A stretch of DNA of 5,280 nt from JAIVGV01 sp031425275 (lineage in GTDB: Bacteria > Acidobacteriota > Blastocatellia > Pyrinomonadales > Pyrinomonadaceae): the NCBI GenBank assembly GCA_031425275.1, contig JANPJA010000081.1:1-5280 (forward strand), read 5' to 3'. Shown here piece by piece: positions 5,222 through 5,280 of the stretch; the stretch's first letter is position 1; each line of letters begins with the position of its first letter. The notes below the pieces were generated by a model that worked only from the letters and a program-made list of their open reading frames with translations, did no database searches and had not been told where the DNA came from. A program made the translations under genes and the position numbers.

Positions 5222-5280
5222 TTATGCGGCGCAGACCTTCCCCAGCGTCTCCGCCCACTTGCTCACCACCGCGCCGCCGT
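5222..5280 (-). CDS. Inverted copy of the C-terminus of the AP2-type gene (partial)
   Basis: On the minus strand, the frame ending at stop 5224-5222 encodes a C-terminus identical to the last 18 codons and stop of the plus-strand gene (GGAVVSKWAETLGKVCAA). If the sequence is real, this is the end of a second, convergent AP2-type gene whose body lies beyond 5280. If the repeat is a fold-back artefact, it is not a gene at all. The window cannot decide, and perfect identity over coding bases leaves both open. Confidence 0.4.
   Translation of the reverse strand, partial: GGAVVSKWAETLGKVCAA

Larger units (their letters stand above)
5077..5280. repeat. Long inverted repeat covering the 3' end of the AP2-type gene, open at the right edge
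   Basis: The right part of the window (5182-5280) is the reverse complement of 5077-5176, centred on the loop 5177-5181. The outer arm is exact: the last 59 bases of the gene including its stop match 5222-5280 without a mismatch. The inner, non-coding arm (5136-5176 with 5182-5221) has three mismatches (5148/5209, 5151/5206, 5168/5189) and one bulged G (5171). The repeat continues past the window, so its full length is unknown. Confidence 0.95.

Overview
The window is a GC-rich bacterial chromosomal segment. From left to right it holds the start of a probable exported protein (minus strand), a one-piece tmRNA gene (minus), a divergently transcribed bifunctional class A penicillin-binding protein (plus), an overlapping MOSC-domain / DUF1801 gene pair (plus), and a small protein with two AP2/ERF-like DNA-binding repeats (plus). 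The last 200 or so bases fold back on themselves as a long inverted repeat that runs off the right edge. Gram-negative character is suggested by the PBP1A-type architecture. Free-standing bacterial AP2 proteins next to housekeeping genes make me think of Acidobacteriota (Blastocatellia-like), but that is inference from general knowledge and not proven by anything here.

Region by region: 1-79 is the signal-peptide-like N-terminus of an otherwise unseen protein. 102-203 carries three hairpins just downstream of the tmRNA, the last a textbook intrinsic terminator. 215-603 is ssrA, with a clear alanine acceptor stem, T-arm and a 14-residue tag ending in ALAA. 604-846 is the divergent intergenic region: degenerate 7-bp repeats, probable promoters for both directions, and the leader of the PBP gene. 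847-3435 is the PBP. 3436-3532 is an intergenic gap with a GC-rich hairpin and a strong Shine-Dalgarno. 3533-4114 and 4101-4535 overlap by 14 bp and look translationally coupled. 4560-4588 is a good sigma-70-like promoter for the AP2 gene (4635-5135). 5136-5221 is a heptad-repeat hairpin, beyond which the end of the AP2 gene reappears in inverted orientation.

Functionally, tmRNA (ribosome rescue) and the PBP (septal/side-wall peptidoglycan synthesis) are housekeeping. The MOSC/DUF1801 pair is a small accessory operon of unknown substrate. The most unusual parts are the tandem AP2 protein, the inverted duplication of its 3' end, and the related heptamer repeats found in two separate intergenic spaces.
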